NCBI GenBank assembly: GCA_040221375.1
Contig: JAVKEP010000110.1
Coordinates: 80,331-144,330, forward strand
DNA: 64,000 bases
From: SHAN690 sp040221375
GTDB lineage: Bacteria; Bacteroidota; Bacteroidia; Flavobacteriales_G; Salibacteraceae
Direction of reading: 5' to 3'
The translations under genes and the position numbers were made by a program. Position 1 is the stretch's first letter. Each line of letters opens with the position of its first letter. Shown one piece after another: positions 23,985 through 32,470 of this stretch. The notes beneath the pieces are model-generated. The model saw nothing but the letters and a program-made list of their open reading frames with translations. It was not told the origin of the DNA and searched no databases.

Positions 23985-24017
23985 AAAAGCCTTTCGTTTA
24001 TCGGAAGGCTTTTTTTT
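23985..24017 (+). terminator. Rho-independent terminator of tRNA-Val(UAC)
   Basis: A 10-bp stem (AAGCCTTTCG / CGGAAGGCTT, one G-T pair), a 5-nt loop and a run of eight T begin about 10 bp after the tRNA. Confidence 0.9.
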
Positions 24018-24216
24018 GAATCAAGAACGGCGATTCGGCTTGGATCGGTTCGATTGATTTCCGCAGCAGGATCGAAATCGTTCCAAGATTTGTCGAAACC
24101 ACTCATGTTGAGTTTCGTTGCTTGTCGGACGTTGAATCCGCTCGAATATCATGAAGCTAATCCAAGGTAGGTATCATCTACTCCTATAAAGCACTTAAGT
24201 CATTGGATGCGTGGAC

Positions 24217-24224
24217 TATATTTG
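24217..24224 (+). promoter_or_regulatory. Bacteroidota -7 box (TAtaTTTG) of the lipoprotein pair
   Basis: A perfect TAnnTTTG ending 26 bp before the ATG at 24251. A TTG at 24203-24205 is too close (11 bp) for the usual -33 spacing, so the -33 element is uncertain. Confidence 0.55.
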
Positions 24225-24250
24225 TCACAGACTAACCCAATCAACCCGCT

Positions 24251-25165
24251 ATGAGAACGAATCGTTTGTACGGTCGTCTTTTGGGCCTTCTACTCCTGAT
24301 CGGCATTGCTGGTGGCTGTAGCTCTGGATCCGATGCCGATGTAGACCAACTCACTTCTGAAAATGAACGCTTAAGAAAACAAGTCAAGGCCCAAGATTCA
24401 GTGGTAACACGGATTGGGGTAGGCGCGAAGTTTGTGAACGCATACCTCGATTCGCTAGAGAACCTAGAGTCAGCCATCCGGCGCGACTTGGCTTCGCAAG
24501 CGGCGGATTCAGTCATCGTAGGCAAGGTCAAATCCATGACGTCGCTGGTGAGTTTGAATCGGCATATTGTGCAAGACCTTAGAAGCTCCCTAGGAGAAGG
24601 AAACTTAGCGGCGCAGTTGCTGCTTGACCATGTCGTTCGGTTAGATACGAAAGTCAAGGCTCAGGAGCTTAAAATCGCCATGATGAATAAAGACCTCAAA
24701 GAATTGGGAGCTGAGCTGAGCGGAGTGCTTGGCGAGTACGCAGACCTCCAGACCGAATATGACCTTCAGTCGCGTGGAATGCGACAGATGAAGGATCAAG
24801 TGAAGAACTTGGAAGTGGAATTGACGAAGAAGGAGGAAGAGCTGGATGTGCGAGAAAGAAAATTGAACACGGCCTATTACTTCTTTGGAACCAAGAAAGA
24901 GTTGCTGTCAATGAACATCATCAAGAAGGCCAATTTGCTCACGTTCGAACTGAACGAAGACATCAAGTTGACCCAACTCAATAAGGTCGATACCCGTGTG
25001 TTCGATGCGTTGACTATTCCAACCAAAGGCCTAAAAATCATGTCAGATCACCCGGCAGCATCGTACACCATTACCGAAATAAATGGTTCCAGCAGCATTC
25101 GAATCTCTGATCAAGTGGCATTCTGGTCGATTACCAAGACCTTGATCATTCAAACGGAGGGCTGA
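24251..25165 (+). CDS. Coiled-coil lipoprotein, paralogue of the gene at 10408 (Cbp1-like)
   Basis: 304 residues. Lipoprotein signal ending IGIAGGC (Cys24). A long helical middle with heptads (VDQLTSENERLRKQVKAQ, QVKNLEVELTKKEEEL) predicts coiled coil over about 35-205. The C-terminal small domain repeats the motifs of the paralogue at 10408-11268: FFGTKKELLSMNIIKKANL, then SDHPAASYTI, then VAFWSITKTLIIQ. Probably anchored in the envelope; function unknown, with only a loose resemblance to the Cbp1 collagen-binding group. Its TGA overlaps the next ATG as TGATG, so the two are translationally coupled. A perfect -7 box lies upstream. Confidence 0.87.
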   Translation: MRTNRLYGRLLGLLLLIGIAGGCSSGSDADVDQLTSENERLRKQVKAQDSVVTRIGVGAKFVNAYLDSLENLESAIRRDLASQAADSVIVGKVKSMTSLVSLNRHIVQDLRSSLGEGNLAAQLLLDHVVRLDTKVKAQELKIAMMNKDLKELGAELSGVLGEYADLQTEYDLQSRGMRQMKDQVKNLEVELTKKEEELDVRERKLNTAYYFFGTKKELLSMNIIKKANLLTFELNEDIKLTQLNKVDTRVFDALTIPTKGLKIMSDHPAASYTITEINGSSSIRISDQVAFWSITKTLIIQTEG

Positions 25166-25881
25166 TGGAGCAGGGTTTTGGCGATAGAAAACACCTTTGG
25201 GTGCTGGTTATGTTGGCGATGGTGGTATCCTGCTCGGGAGGTTCACGTTCGGGAGGAGATGTGTCTGAAGGTGAGATCATCTACCAAGTTTCCTATCCAG
25301 AAATGGACCCTAAAGGCAGCCTTGTTATGATGCTTCCTGATGAGTTGAAGATCACATTCAAGGAGAATAAAATGAAGACCTCTTTCAAGACGGCCGCTGG
25401 CGTTTTGAGAATGGATGTCATTTCCGATGCCGATGCCTATGAGATGATCAATACTATAGAGATTTTTGGCGATCAATACGCCGTAGTAATCGACTCATCT
25501 GCGGACTACCGATTGGGACGAAGTTTGGGGAATTTTAAAGCGGAAAAAACAGAGGAGGTTGTGGAGCTAGCGGGAAAAAAAGTGCGAAAAGTAAACCTCT
25601 ATTTTGAGGGGGAGGACGACCCCAAGACCATTTTTGTGTCGGACGAATTTGATGTGGTTGACCCCAATTGGGCAACGATCTATGGCTCCATACAGGGCAT
25701 GCTTATGGAATACGAAATCGAGCACTATGACATATTGATGCACCTCAAGGCGGCAGATATCCGGCTCAAGGAGATCGATGACTCTGAATTCATCGTCGAT
25801 GAAGATTGTAAAATGATGAGCCAAGAAGAATTTGATGCATTCGTGCGGAGTAACCTGAGCATACTGCTCGATGATCTATGA
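25165..25881 (+). CDS. Lipoprotein of unknown function, coupled to the coiled-coil lipoprotein
   Basis: 238 residues. Lipoprotein signal with hydrophobic core LWVLVMLAMVVSC; Cys23 is the likely lipidation site. After a Gly/Ser-rich spacer comes a beta-rich domain (EGEIIYQVSYPEMDPKG, MKTSFKTAAGVLRMDVI, VRKVNLYFEGEDDPKTIFVS) and an acidic C-terminus (DEDCKMMSQEEFDAF). The beta-rich part is of the type seen in Bacteroidota DUF4412-like periplasmic proteins, but I cannot assign a family. It starts in a TGATG overlap with the preceding gene, so both proteins are likely made in similar amounts and may act together. Confidence 0.8.
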   Translation: MEQGFGDRKHLWVLVMLAMVVSCSGGSRSGGDVSEGEIIYQVSYPEMDPKGSLVMMLPDELKITFKENKMKTSFKTAAGVLRMDVISDADAYEMINTIEIFGDQYAVVIDSSADYRLGRSLGNFKAEKTEEVVELAGKKVRKVNLYFEGEDDPKTIFVSDEFDVVDPNWATIYGSIQGMLMEYEIEHYDILMHLKAADIRLKEIDDSEFIVDEDCKMMSQEEFDAFVRSNLSILLDDL

Positions 25882-25963
25882 TTAAACTTCAGAATGTATC
25901 GTGCCTAAAGCTTGAGTTTGGCCTGCGAGAAGACGCTTTCCGAGCAGAGTTGAACGAATCCAG

Positions 25964-26350
25964 TCAGAGAACAGGGAAGTAATGCGGTGCATTGTTCTCA
26001 TCAAATAACGTATTCCCATTGAAGTCGATTCGAACGATGTGTCGATGCAGACCGTACGGGTCCAATGGAGTGAAATGATCGGCGAAATAGATAGTAACGA
26101 CCTTTCCTATGAGAAGTTTCTTGAGCGCGTCTGATCGCAATCCAAACTGTGTGCCTCTGTTGATGTAATATTCCGTTTCGCTTCCTTGTACACAAAAGGT
26201 GATGTCACCAGGACCACCGAGGTCCAGAACGTCCGCGACGATTGCTTCAATGCTAGATGCATTTTCTGGGCTTGTGTCGATCGGCCGAAGCGTCAAGATG
26301 AACAAGAGCCCGACCAACGAGCCTAATGTAATTAGTATTCCTCTTTTCAT
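25964..26350 (-). CDS. Small exported or membrane-anchored protein of unknown function
   Basis: 128 residues from the ATG at 26350; the codon before it is TTG. One hydrophobic N-terminal helix (KRGILITLGSLVGLLFIL) acts as signal or anchor. The remaining ~100 residues form a compact domain (DITFCVQGSETEYYINRG, LLIGKVVTIYFADHF, HIVRIDFNGNTLFDE). The beta-strand pattern and the stretch KVVTIYFADHFTPLD recall small nucleic-acid- or sugar-binding folds, but no family can be named. It stands alone; the 83 bp downstream of the lipoprotein pair hold no clear signal. Confidence 0.65.
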   Translation of the reverse strand: MKRGILITLGSLVGLLFILTLRPIDTSPENASSIEAIVADVLDLGGPGDITFCVQGSETEYYINRGTQFGLRSDALKKLLIGKVVTIYFADHFTPLDPYGLHRHIVRIDFNGNTLFDENNAPHYFPVL

Positions 26351-26467
26351 CAATGATGACGTTGGTCAAAGGTGGTTAATATTCTATATGATTAATAATC
26401 AATGAATTAAGTCAAGTTTAATAGAGCAGTTCACCAATAGTCAAGGCAAAACGGGGGAGGCAAATTT

Positions 26468-26935
26468 TTAGTATATCATGTCCACGTCCAGCTGATTTCC
26501 GCGTTCTTTGGCCTTTCTATCCATCGCTGCACCTAGTGCTATTCCAATGACCAATCCCACAGGTATGCCGATTCCAAGAAGGCCCATATTTTGCATTGAT
26601 AGGCCAAAAGAAATTCCCAACGGAACTCCAAATACTGCCATTCCCAATCCCGTCCACACATTTCGGTGATAGTTTCTTGGCGTGAGCTTCAATTTACGAA
26701 CGGCAAGGTCGAGTAGCTTTCTTTGGCACCTAAGAATGGCTTTTCCGACTTGATTTTGGGTTCCATGATGCGCATTGAGTACATCAATCTGCTGGTTGAT
26801 GAGCTCGGAAATCTCCTCTGGGACCGGATGTTTCTCAATTTCAGCGATAAATCGACGAAGTTTCTGCAGTCGCTTGTAAGCTTTACTTCCTTCTTTTATT
26901 TCTGATAAATCAGCGATTTGGTGTAATTCAGACAT
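26468..26935 (-). CDS. Membrane protein of unknown function with two C-terminal helices
   Basis: 155 residues from the ATG at 26935. A longer frame (to 27007) would overlap the TfoX gene by more than 60 bp with a low-quality N-terminus, so it is not preferred. Residues about 1-95 are charged and helical (GSKAYKRLQKLRRFIAEIEK, QQIDVLNAHHGTQNQ). Two hydrophobic Gly-rich helices follow (VWTGLGMAVFGVPLGISFG and MGLLGIGIPVGLVIGIALG), with a short charged tail. Inner-membrane location is likely. It is 10 bp from the stop of the TfoX gene and probably cotranscribed with it. No family recognised. Confidence 0.75.
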   Translation of the reverse strand: MSELHQIADLSEIKEGSKAYKRLQKLRRFIAEIEKHPVPEEISELINQQIDVLNAHHGTQNQVGKAILRCQRKLLDLAVRKLKLTPRNYHRNVWTGLGMAVFGVPLGISFGLSMQNMGLLGIGIPVGLVIGIALGAAMDRKAKERGNQLDVDMIY

Positions 26936-26945
26936 GCTTGACAGA

Positions 26946-27284
26946 TTAGTTGCTTTGGTTGAATTCCAGCGCCTTTTCGACCCACCAATCGAGGTCGTCT
27001 TCAGCATCGAAGCCTTCAGGGTCTACGTACAGAAAGCCACGCATGGTTTTTCCCGTAAAGTCCATTTCACGGCTACCTTTCTTGAAAATCAGGCGATCGT
27101 GGGACGCCCTTCCTACCCGCACCATTAACCGGTCTGCACCGGTGCTTTTGTCAATGTCTATCCCCAAACACATTTTTTCGTTCACCATGAAGATGAGCCC
27201 ACCCATCATTTTTTTGATGTCAGTCAAGCCCTTGTTTCGGAGACGCCTTTCGATTCTGTCGGCTAAAAACGTGCTGTATGCCAT
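26946..27284 (-). CDS. TfoX/Sxy N-terminal domain protein
   Basis: 112 residues. Matches the TfoX_N domain: MAYSTFLADRIERRL opening, KKMMGGLIFMVNEKMCLGI core (the family's phi-G-G-phi-x-F motif), and the DRLMVRVGR and REMDFTGKTMRGFLYV strands. The C-terminal TfoX domain found in competence regulators is absent, as in many small Bacteroidota members, so a competence role should not be assumed. It lies 15 bp after the VOC gene and 10 bp before the membrane-protein gene, forming a small minus-strand cluster. Confidence 0.92.
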   Translation of the reverse strand: MAYSTFLADRIERRLRNKGLTDIKKMMGGLIFMVNEKMCLGIDIDKSTGADRLMVRVGRASHDRLIFKKGSREMDFTGKTMRGFLYVDPEGFDAEDDLDWWVEKALEFNQSN

Positions 27285-27299
27285 GGGATGTTCGTTGCG

Positions 27300-27731
27300 T
27301 CAATGGTTTGTAGGTTCGTACATTACTTCGAGTTTGATTCCATCGGGGTCCTTGAAGAACAGGGCATAATAGCGCTCACCGTGCTCTGGATAATGACGGG
27401 GTGGATTCACAATATCGGCGTTAATCGCTTTGATGTTGCGATAGAATGCATCGACATGCTGTTCTGAATCAGCCTTGAAGGCCAAGTGATGGAGCGAGCC
27501 AGGTCTGCGACGGTGAACCGCTACTTCCCTGAGCGAACTCCTGGGCGAGTTGATTCCGATCGTGAGTTTGGGGTGGACGTATTCTATAACGTCGAAGTCG
27601 TGCGCATCTACTCGGCCTTTGGTTTTTAACGAAAGATCGAATCCGAACAGGGGCATCAATTGATCGTAGAACATTTCTGCTCGAGATAGATCCTTGACCG
27701 TGATCTGGATATGGTCGATGATTGGCGTCAC
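27300..27731 (-). CDS. VOC family protein
   Basis: 143 residues from a GTG start. One VOC module: the first half opens PIIDHIQITVKDLSRAEMFYDQL (His ligand in DHIQI) and the second half ends ALFFKDPDGIKLEVMYEP (Glu ligand in KLEVMYE). Metal-ligand positions are therefore intact, suggesting an active metal-dependent glyoxalase or dioxygenase-type protein. The substrate is unknown. It lies 8 bp from a small exported protein gene upstream and 15 bp from the TfoX gene downstream. Confidence 0.9.
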   Translation of the reverse strand: MTPIIDHIQITVKDLSRAEMFYDQLMPLFGFDLSLKTKGRVDAHDFDVIEYVHPKLTIGINSPRSSLREVAVHRRRPGSLHHLAFKADSEQHVDAFYRNIKAINADIVNPPRHYPEHGERYYALFFKDPDGIKLEVMYEPTNH

Positions 27732-27739
27732 GATTTAAG

Positions 27740-28057
27740 CTAGAAGGTCCAAAGAATTTTTACGCCATCGAATTGTTGCGTGCGGCAATCGTTCAGTTGC
27801 TTGGTCCGAACCACATTACCTTTGCTGAATTCAATTTCGATGTAGGTCGGTCTTTCGAGCCGATTTGCGGCAACACGAAGCTGACTGTGCCAGCCCCGAA
27901 CCAATGCGTTTGGGTATTGTTCTCGATACATGTCCAACACCGCCTGGGGAATTACTCGTTCATTGGCGGGCTGACGGTAGGCACAGTTCGTCTGAGCCGA
28001 AAGTTGAGTCGTGCCCATGGATACTATGCAGTAGGCAATCAATCCCTGTGTGAACAT
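27740..28057 (-). CDS. Small exported protein, possibly PepSY-like
   Basis: 105 residues from the ATG at 28057; a TTG at 28072 would add five residues. The signal peptide MFTQGLIAYCIVSMGTTQLSAQ ends at a clean cleavage site. The mature part contains VIPQAVLDMYREQYPNALV and YIEIEFSKGNVVRTKQL, a pattern like the PepSY-like periplasmic inhibitor fold (P.AV...Y...YP.A). This match is weak. It lies 8 bp before the VOC gene and is probably the first gene of the short minus-strand cluster. Confidence 0.65.
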   Translation of the reverse strand: MFTQGLIAYCIVSMGTTQLSAQTNCAYRQPANERVIPQAVLDMYREQYPNALVRGWHSQLRVAANRLERPTYIEIEFSKGNVVRTKQLNDCRTQQFDGVKILWTF

Positions 28058-28103
28058 CGAATTTGTCTGCAAAGCGGTTGGTAACGGTTGCGTGCGCCGC
28101 GCG

Positions 28104-28520
28104 TTATTTCGCGGTGAGTTTTAGTGCCAGCGTTCCTCCTATCCAAGCCATGGGTAGGTAAGCCAATGTTATGTCGGCAACCGAAAACCATAGGGGGCCA
28201 GGAAGTAAATAGTTCACGATAATTCCGCCCATTAAAAATAAACCTCCGATGGCGTAAGCAAATTTCATTTTATGATTCGCCGCGATCAGCGCCGCAATGA
28301 AAGCACCGACAAGCGTGCCTAAGGCATGGGCTAGAAACGGGAACACGAAGTGTTCAAACGAGAGCGTTGGCATAGCCTCGGCCAATGCGGCCATGTCATT
28401 AGGGTCGATTCCTTCAATTGGTAGCATGGAATGTCCGAACTGAATTAGCCCCATGTTCACGATGCTTCCGCCGAACCAGCCGACAAGAATCGCAAGGATG
28501 TTTTTTAAGATTGGATGCAT
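28104..28520 (-). CDS. Four-helix inner-membrane protein of unknown function
   Basis: 138 residues with four predicted transmembrane helices: ILKNILAILVGWFGGSIVN, FLAHALGTLVGAFIAALIA, FAYAIGGLFLMGGIIVNYL and ADITLAYLPMAWIGGTLAL. A short soluble loop with acidic residues lies between helices 1 and 2. Such small proteins are common in Bacteroidota and have no known role. It is 46 bp downstream of nothing cotranscribed and 69 bp upstream of the DEAD-box gene on the same strand. ATG start at 28520. Confidence 0.8.
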   Translation of the reverse strand: MHPILKNILAILVGWFGGSIVNMGLIQFGHSMLPIEGIDPNDMAALAEAMPTLSFEHFVFPFLAHALGTLVGAFIAALIAANHKMKFAYAIGGLFLMGGIIVNYLLPGPLWFSVADITLAYLPMAWIGGTLALKLTAK

Positions 28521-28589
28521 GGTATTAGGTTTTAGGAGGTGCGCGTAAAACTAATGTACAATTCTCAACAAAGGTGAGGGCACCAGGGG

Positions 28590-29900
28590 TCAGATCACCT
28601 TGACACGCACCTTCTTCTTTTTCAATCGACTGTTGTCCACCTGGCTGATGAGTCGGTCAAGTCCTTCTTCGTGAATTCCGACAAACGCACAGTCGTGCTT
28701 TACTTCGATTACGCCCAATTGTTCTTTGGTCAATCCTCCCTGTTTGATGAACAGTCCTGCGATGTCTCCTTTCGAAATTTTTTCTCGCCTTCCACCTGAA
28801 ATGAACACGGTTTTCCATGGTGATGCAGGCAGATTAGGCGCTTTTTGGATTCTCTCTTCTTCCATCTTTGGCATGTAATCGGGAAGTTTTTCACCCGGAC
28901 CTTGTAGAATGAACGCGGTTCCTCCAGCATGCATACGGGCTGTACGCCCGTTCCGGTGGGTAAACTCATGCGCACGGTTTGGAAGGTGATAGTGCAGTAT
29001 GAATTCGATCTCTGGGATATCGAGTCCACGCGCAGCGAGATCGGTAGCGACAATGATGCGGTGGGTGCCGTTTCTGAATTTGATCAGAGCGCGTTCCCGG
29101 TCTTGTTGTTCCATCCCTCCATGAAAGCATCCGTGTGAGATGCCATGGTCATCCAGTGTTTCGCTTACCCGGTCAATGCTGTCTTTAAAGTTGCAAAAGA
29201 CGATTCCCGGTTTGTCGCCAAAGTGTTTCAATGATTTCACGAGGGTTTCCAATTTGTCTTTATCGGGCGATTGAATCACCTTTAACTCGAGCTTGGACGA
29301 TCCGCGGTTCAAGTAGTTGATCTGCCTCGGTGAAGCCAATCCAACGAAACCAGGAACCTCAAGTTCTTGTGACGCCGAGGTTAAAACTTTCTTCTTTAAT
29401 GAACGCAAGGCACGCAGAACTTCCTTCATTTCTGACTCAAATCCGATTTCCAGCGACTTGTCGAACTCGTCCAATACCAAAGCATGTATGCCTGTGGTTT
29501 CAATCGTGCTCCTTCTCAAGTGGTCCGCGATCCTTCCGGGTGTGCCTATCAGGATGGTCGGGGGATGTTTGAGTGCTTCCCTATCCTTCGAGAAGGATTG
29601 ACCGCCGTAAAAAGCATTGATTTTTAATCCCGCACCCATGTCTCGGATTACCTGTTCGATCTGGATCGCCAGTTCTCTCGACGGCACCAAGATGAGCAGT
29701 TGAATGCCATCTGCGTCTCGGTTGATTTGTTCGATGAGCGGGAGCACAAAAGCCAAGGTTTTTCCAGTTCCTGTGGGCGAAAGCAAGATGGTCTCCGAGT
29801 TATCGTGAATGGCAGTATACGCTTCTTCTTGCATTGCATTCAATGCTTCGATGCCCATTTTTTTCAAGATGTCTTGCTGGGTGGGGTTAAGTTCAGGCAT
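28590..29900 (-). CDS. DEAD-box RNA helicase with DbpA-type RNA-binding tail
   Basis: 436 residues from the ATG at 29900 (the codon at 29909 is TTG). Helicase motifs: Q-motif region, Walker A SPTGTGKT, Ia PSRELAIQ, GTPGRI, motif II DEFD in place of DEAD, motif III SAS in place of SAT, then IIVATDLAARGLDIP and HRNGRTAR. The C-terminal ~75 residues (TVFISGGRREKISKGDI to the end) match the DbpA RNA-binding domain, which in E. coli DbpA recognises 23S rRNA. It probably acts in large-subunit assembly. The DEFD variant is, as far as I recall, common among Bacteroidota helicases of this type. Confidence 0.93.
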   Translation of the reverse strand: MPELNPTQQDILKKMGIEALNAMQEEAYTAIHDNSETILLSPTGTGKTLAFVLPLIEQINRDADGIQLLILVPSRELAIQIEQVIRDMGAGLKINAFYGGQSFSKDREALKHPPTILIGTPGRIADHLRRSTIETTGIHALVLDEFDKSLEIGFESEMKEVLRALRSLKKKVLTSASQELEVPGFVGLASPRQINYLNRGSSKLELKVIQSPDKDKLETLVKSLKHFGDKPGIVFCNFKDSIDRVSETLDDHGISHGCFHGGMEQQDRERALIKFRNGTHRIIVATDLAARGLDIPEIEFILHYHLPNRAHEFTHRNGRTARMHAGGTAFILQGPGEKLPDYMPKMEEERIQKAPNLPASPWKTVFISGGRREKISKGDIAGLFIKQGGLTKEQLGVIEVKHDCAFVGIHEEGLDRLISQVDNSRLKKKKVRVKVI

Positions 29901-29999
29901 GCAGTGCAATTAAAGCATTTCGGTGATGGAAAAATCCATGGGATTGTCGGCGACTAAGGTACGAGGCGTGGCAGTAAGCAAGGCTCATTTTGACTAGAA

Positions 30000-30929
30000 T
30001 TAGTCAGAAGCACGCCTAGGCGGTAAAAAGATTTCGGCGATCATGCAGCGTACGCTCCCGCCTCCGAATCGTTCAACCGTTTCAACGTTGAGTGGGACTA
30101 GCTCACAGCTTTGCTCCAGTACTTTTTTTTGACTGGCATTCAAGTGGCCGAAAGCGGTGGTCGACAAAGCGAGTATGTTTTTCTTATTCGGAATGGCCAG
30201 CTCGAGCATGTTACCGCAAAACGACTGCATTTGTGTATGACTGATCGCTATGATCTCTCTACCAGAGGCCTCTAAGCGCTCCATGACATAGGATTTTTCA
30301 GAGCTATGTTTGAAGCTCTCTAAACAAACCACAGCGAAGTCGTTTCCTATGGTCATCATTACATTGGTATGATATATCTCGCCACCCTTTTGATCCAAAG
30401 CATCAAAGAATACAGGCTCGTAGTGCAAGCGTGAACACGTTTCTTCAAATAAGCTTTTTTCTGTGCGTGGAGACCGACAAGCATAGGCTATACGCGCGGT
30501 ATGATCGAATACCATGCTGCCTGTTCCTTCAAGGATTCGACCCGATGCTTCGTTCATCGTCAGATCAACGATTTGGTGGACGTCGAATGACTTTCCGACT
30601 TGATGGATGATTGCTTCACGCCGCTCATGCCGCCTTGAGGGTGCAAGCATCGGATAGATGATCACTTGTCCATTGGCGTGAAAGCTTACCCAGTTGTTTG
30701 GAAATAGCGCGTCGGGTTTAATGGGGTGCGTCGTATCCTTCGCAGTGCAGACGTTTACACCTTTCTCAGCCAATCGGGCAGCGAGCATATCGAATTCACG
30801 CAGCGCTTTTTGGGCGATCTCTTGGACTTGATGAGTTTCGTTGGACTGGAAGGCATTCGACTCCGCGGTTTCGGAATTGTAGCCAAAATGTGCAGGTCTT
30901 ACAAGCAGGATGCTGTTGGTGGTTTGCAT
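30000..30929 (-). CDS. ctlX: Citrulline utilization hydrolase CtlX (arginine deiminase fold)
   Basis: 309 residues from the ATG at 30929, preferred over GTG 30941. Pentein-fold amidinotransferase superfamily: LLVRPAHFGYNSETAESN opening, FPNNWVSFHANG near the active-site Asp/Asn region, EGTGSMVFDHTARIAYAC, the His in GGEIYHTNVMMTIG, and the nucleophile Cys in GGGSVRCMIAEIFLP. The layout corresponds to CtlX-type proteins, which take part in citrulline catabolism in bacteria. Substrate is by homology only. It lies 17 bp after the upstream gene on the same strand and is likely cotranscribed. Confidence 0.9.
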   Translation of the reverse strand: MQTTNSILLVRPAHFGYNSETAESNAFQSNETHQVQEIAQKALREFDMLAARLAEKGVNVCTAKDTTHPIKPDALFPNNWVSFHANGQVIIYPMLAPSRRHERREAIIHQVGKSFDVHQIVDLTMNEASGRILEGTGSMVFDHTARIAYACRSPRTEKSLFEETCSRLHYEPVFFDALDQKGGEIYHTNVMMTIGNDFAVVCLESFKHSSEKSYVMERLEASGREIIAISHTQMQSFCGNMLELAIPNKKNILALSTTAFGHLNASQKKVLEQSCELVPLNVETVERFGGGSVRCMIAEIFLPPRRASD

Positions 30930-30946
30930 GGTGGACGGCACAAATC

Positions 30947-31360
30947 CTATTTCGCCTTCATCGCGTTTCCTCTTTTCTCATGTGTGACCTCAGCTAACCC
31001 TAATGCCTCCATTAATGGTGGGATGTACATTCCCACACGCCCTCTGAAGTTCTTTTTCAGCCCATACCAGCCGCCAATGGGGTTGTCGCTCGACCTTGCC
31101 CAGTGCTCTACGGTGCCTTCTTTTGTCTCTTGCTTTTCATCTTTGCTTCCAAGTTCTACCCAGTCCCCTTTTTCATTGAGCATTTGATGCAGATCTTCTA
31201 AGCAACGAATGTCATAGTGAAGTACCGTCTTTCCAACAGTACAAACCAAGATGTCAGCGCCATTCTTCTCTTCTACATGCATGGTGTAGTCTGAGGAGAG
31301 AGGGGGTGTTTTTAGGGAGAGCGGTTTGTCTTTTGTGCCGATTTTTTCTTTCCAATTCAT
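30947..31360 (-). CDS. Conserved small cytoplasmic protein of unknown function
   Basis: 137 residues, no signal peptide. A first beta-rich half (MHVEEKNGADILVCTVG, TVLHYDIRCLEDLHQML) is followed by a conserved-looking segment around TVEHWARSSDNPIGGWYGLKK and the end MYIPPLMEALGLAEVTHEKRG. This half looks like a small family I have seen in Bacteroidota, but I cannot name it with certainty. It is 17 bp upstream of ctlX on the same strand. Whether it is linked to citrulline metabolism is unknown. Confidence 0.75.
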   Translation of the reverse strand: MNWKEKIGTKDKPLSLKTPPLSSDYTMHVEEKNGADILVCTVGKTVLHYDIRCLEDLHQMLNEKGDWVELGSKDEKQETKEGTVEHWARSSDNPIGGWYGLKKNFRGRVGMYIPPLMEALGLAEVTHEKRGNAMKAK

Positions 31361-31426
31361 GGGTATAATTTTATTTTCAAGTTACGGATAGCAAGATCAT
31401 GACAGAAAATACTCCTATTATCATCT

Positions 31427-31936
31427 TCAGTGGATTCTGATACCGTGAGTGGTAAATGAAATACCTTGTTGTCCAGACGTTGAGATCATGACGCCTTCAA
31501 AGAGGGGTTCGTTGGAGGAGGGAAGGATGCTCCAATCAAACAAAAAATTTGCTCCGGTTCCACCGGTTTGGTCGGTCTGGTCAATGACGATTTCAACGGT
31601 TTCTAACGGGGCGATATAGATGGGCTGATCAAAGTAGGTCCTTATCAAATTCCCTTTGGTATCGAAGAACTCAGCTTTTTGAATGTAGAGCGTATCGGCG
31701 CGATGGGTGTTGCGCATGCTGACGGTGGCTGTGAGGTCATGGGTGCGATGCTCTGTTTGGCTGTATATTTCGGAATAGATTGACAAGTATGTAGAGCCGT
31801 GTACCAGAGAATCCATCCCGAGTTGCTTCACCGTTCGCTTGCTCCACTTGTTTGTGTGGGTAGAACTGGGCGCGGCTTCTTCAGCGCATCCCTGCAGCAG
31901 TAAGGCAAGCATTAAGATTGATGTAAACAGTTTCAT
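31427..31936 (-). CDS. DUF3124 family lipoprotein
   Basis: 169 residues. Lipoprotein signal KLFTSILMLALLLQGC (Cys17). The mature domain matches DUF3124: GSTYLSIYSEIYSQTEHR, LTATVSMRNTHRADTLYI, IAPLETVEIVIDQTD, GGTGANFLFDW, and the closing GVMISTSGQQGISF. The role of the family is unknown to me; it is a periplasmic or lipid-anchored beta-sandwich. The gene stands alone, 66 bp after the upstream ends of its neighbours and separated from the SRPBCC gene by about 138 bp with no clear gene. Confidence 0.92.
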   Translation of the reverse strand: MKLFTSILMLALLLQGCAEEAAPSSTHTNKWSKRTVKQLGMDSLVHGSTYLSIYSEIYSQTEHRTHDLTATVSMRNTHRADTLYIQKAEFFDTKGNLIRTYFDQPIYIAPLETVEIVIDQTDQTGGTGANFLFDWSILPSSNEPLFEGVMISTSGQQGISFTTHGIRIH

Positions 31937-32074
31937 GCAAATTGTTTTTGGTGGATCAAGACGGAAAAATAAGAGAAAGTCAGCGAAGTCATGAAAGCAA
32001 GCTTGGATATTGGAATGGCCTGATCTACTTGGTTGGGAGAGACATGAAAGAAGGGGAACCAGCCGAGCTAGAGC

Positions 32075-32470
32075 TCAATGCGCTGCGCGTCCGAAATGAA
32101 TTCGCATCGGCTCGAAATAATGCTCCTGCCATCCTTGCCGGTAATCGGGTTGTGCGTCCGGGATGTTGGTGTGCACAAGCGTAACGTGGCAATGGTCACC
32201 GTGGTCCCGAAACGTGACTGCAATCTGCGAATCTTTATCGCCATCTGCAAAATCAGTCGTTCGCCAAGCTTGAACGATCTTTTGTCCCGGGATCAGTTCG
32301 AGGTTTTTTCCTGAAATGTATCCGTCCCAAGCGAAGAAATCTCCACCCACTTCTTGGCTGCAATCCGCAGTTCCGCCGGTCATTTTTGTGTGGGCGTCGC
32401 TATCGAGCCACGCATGGTATAGAATGAAGGAGGGAACATGAAATACCGCTTCAATTTCGAATGCTTGCAT
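32075..32470 (-). CDS. SRPBCC (AHSA1-like, START-fold) domain protein
   Basis: 131 residues. START-type ligand-binding helix-grip fold: FEIEAVFHVPSFILYHAWLDSDAH opening region, GGDFFAWDGYISGKNLELIPG and IVQAWRTTDFADGDKDSQI, ending with a long amphipathic helix (DYRQGWQEHYFEPMRIHF). AHSA1-like members are mostly uncharacterised small proteins that bind hydrophobic ligands. No operon partner. The start is ATG 32470. Confidence 0.88.
   Translation of the reverse strand: MQAFEIEAVFHVPSFILYHAWLDSDAHTKMTGGTADCSQEVGGDFFAWDGYISGKNLELIPGQKIVQAWRTTDFADGDKDSQIAVTFRDHGDHCHVTLVHTNIPDAQPDYRQGWQEHYFEPMRIHFGRAAH

Noticed and set aside
23906..24106. 66-codon minus-strand frame with the GSNPRPPRCKRGAL ending
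   Set aside because: This is the familiar false protein made by reading a tRNA gene antisense; it overlaps tRNA-Val(UAC) and its terminator.
31942..32184. 80-codon plus-strand frame between the DUF3124 and SRPBCC genes
   Set aside because: Its 3' part is antisense to the SRPBCC gene and its 5' part lacks a family match or promoter; I could not support it as a gene.
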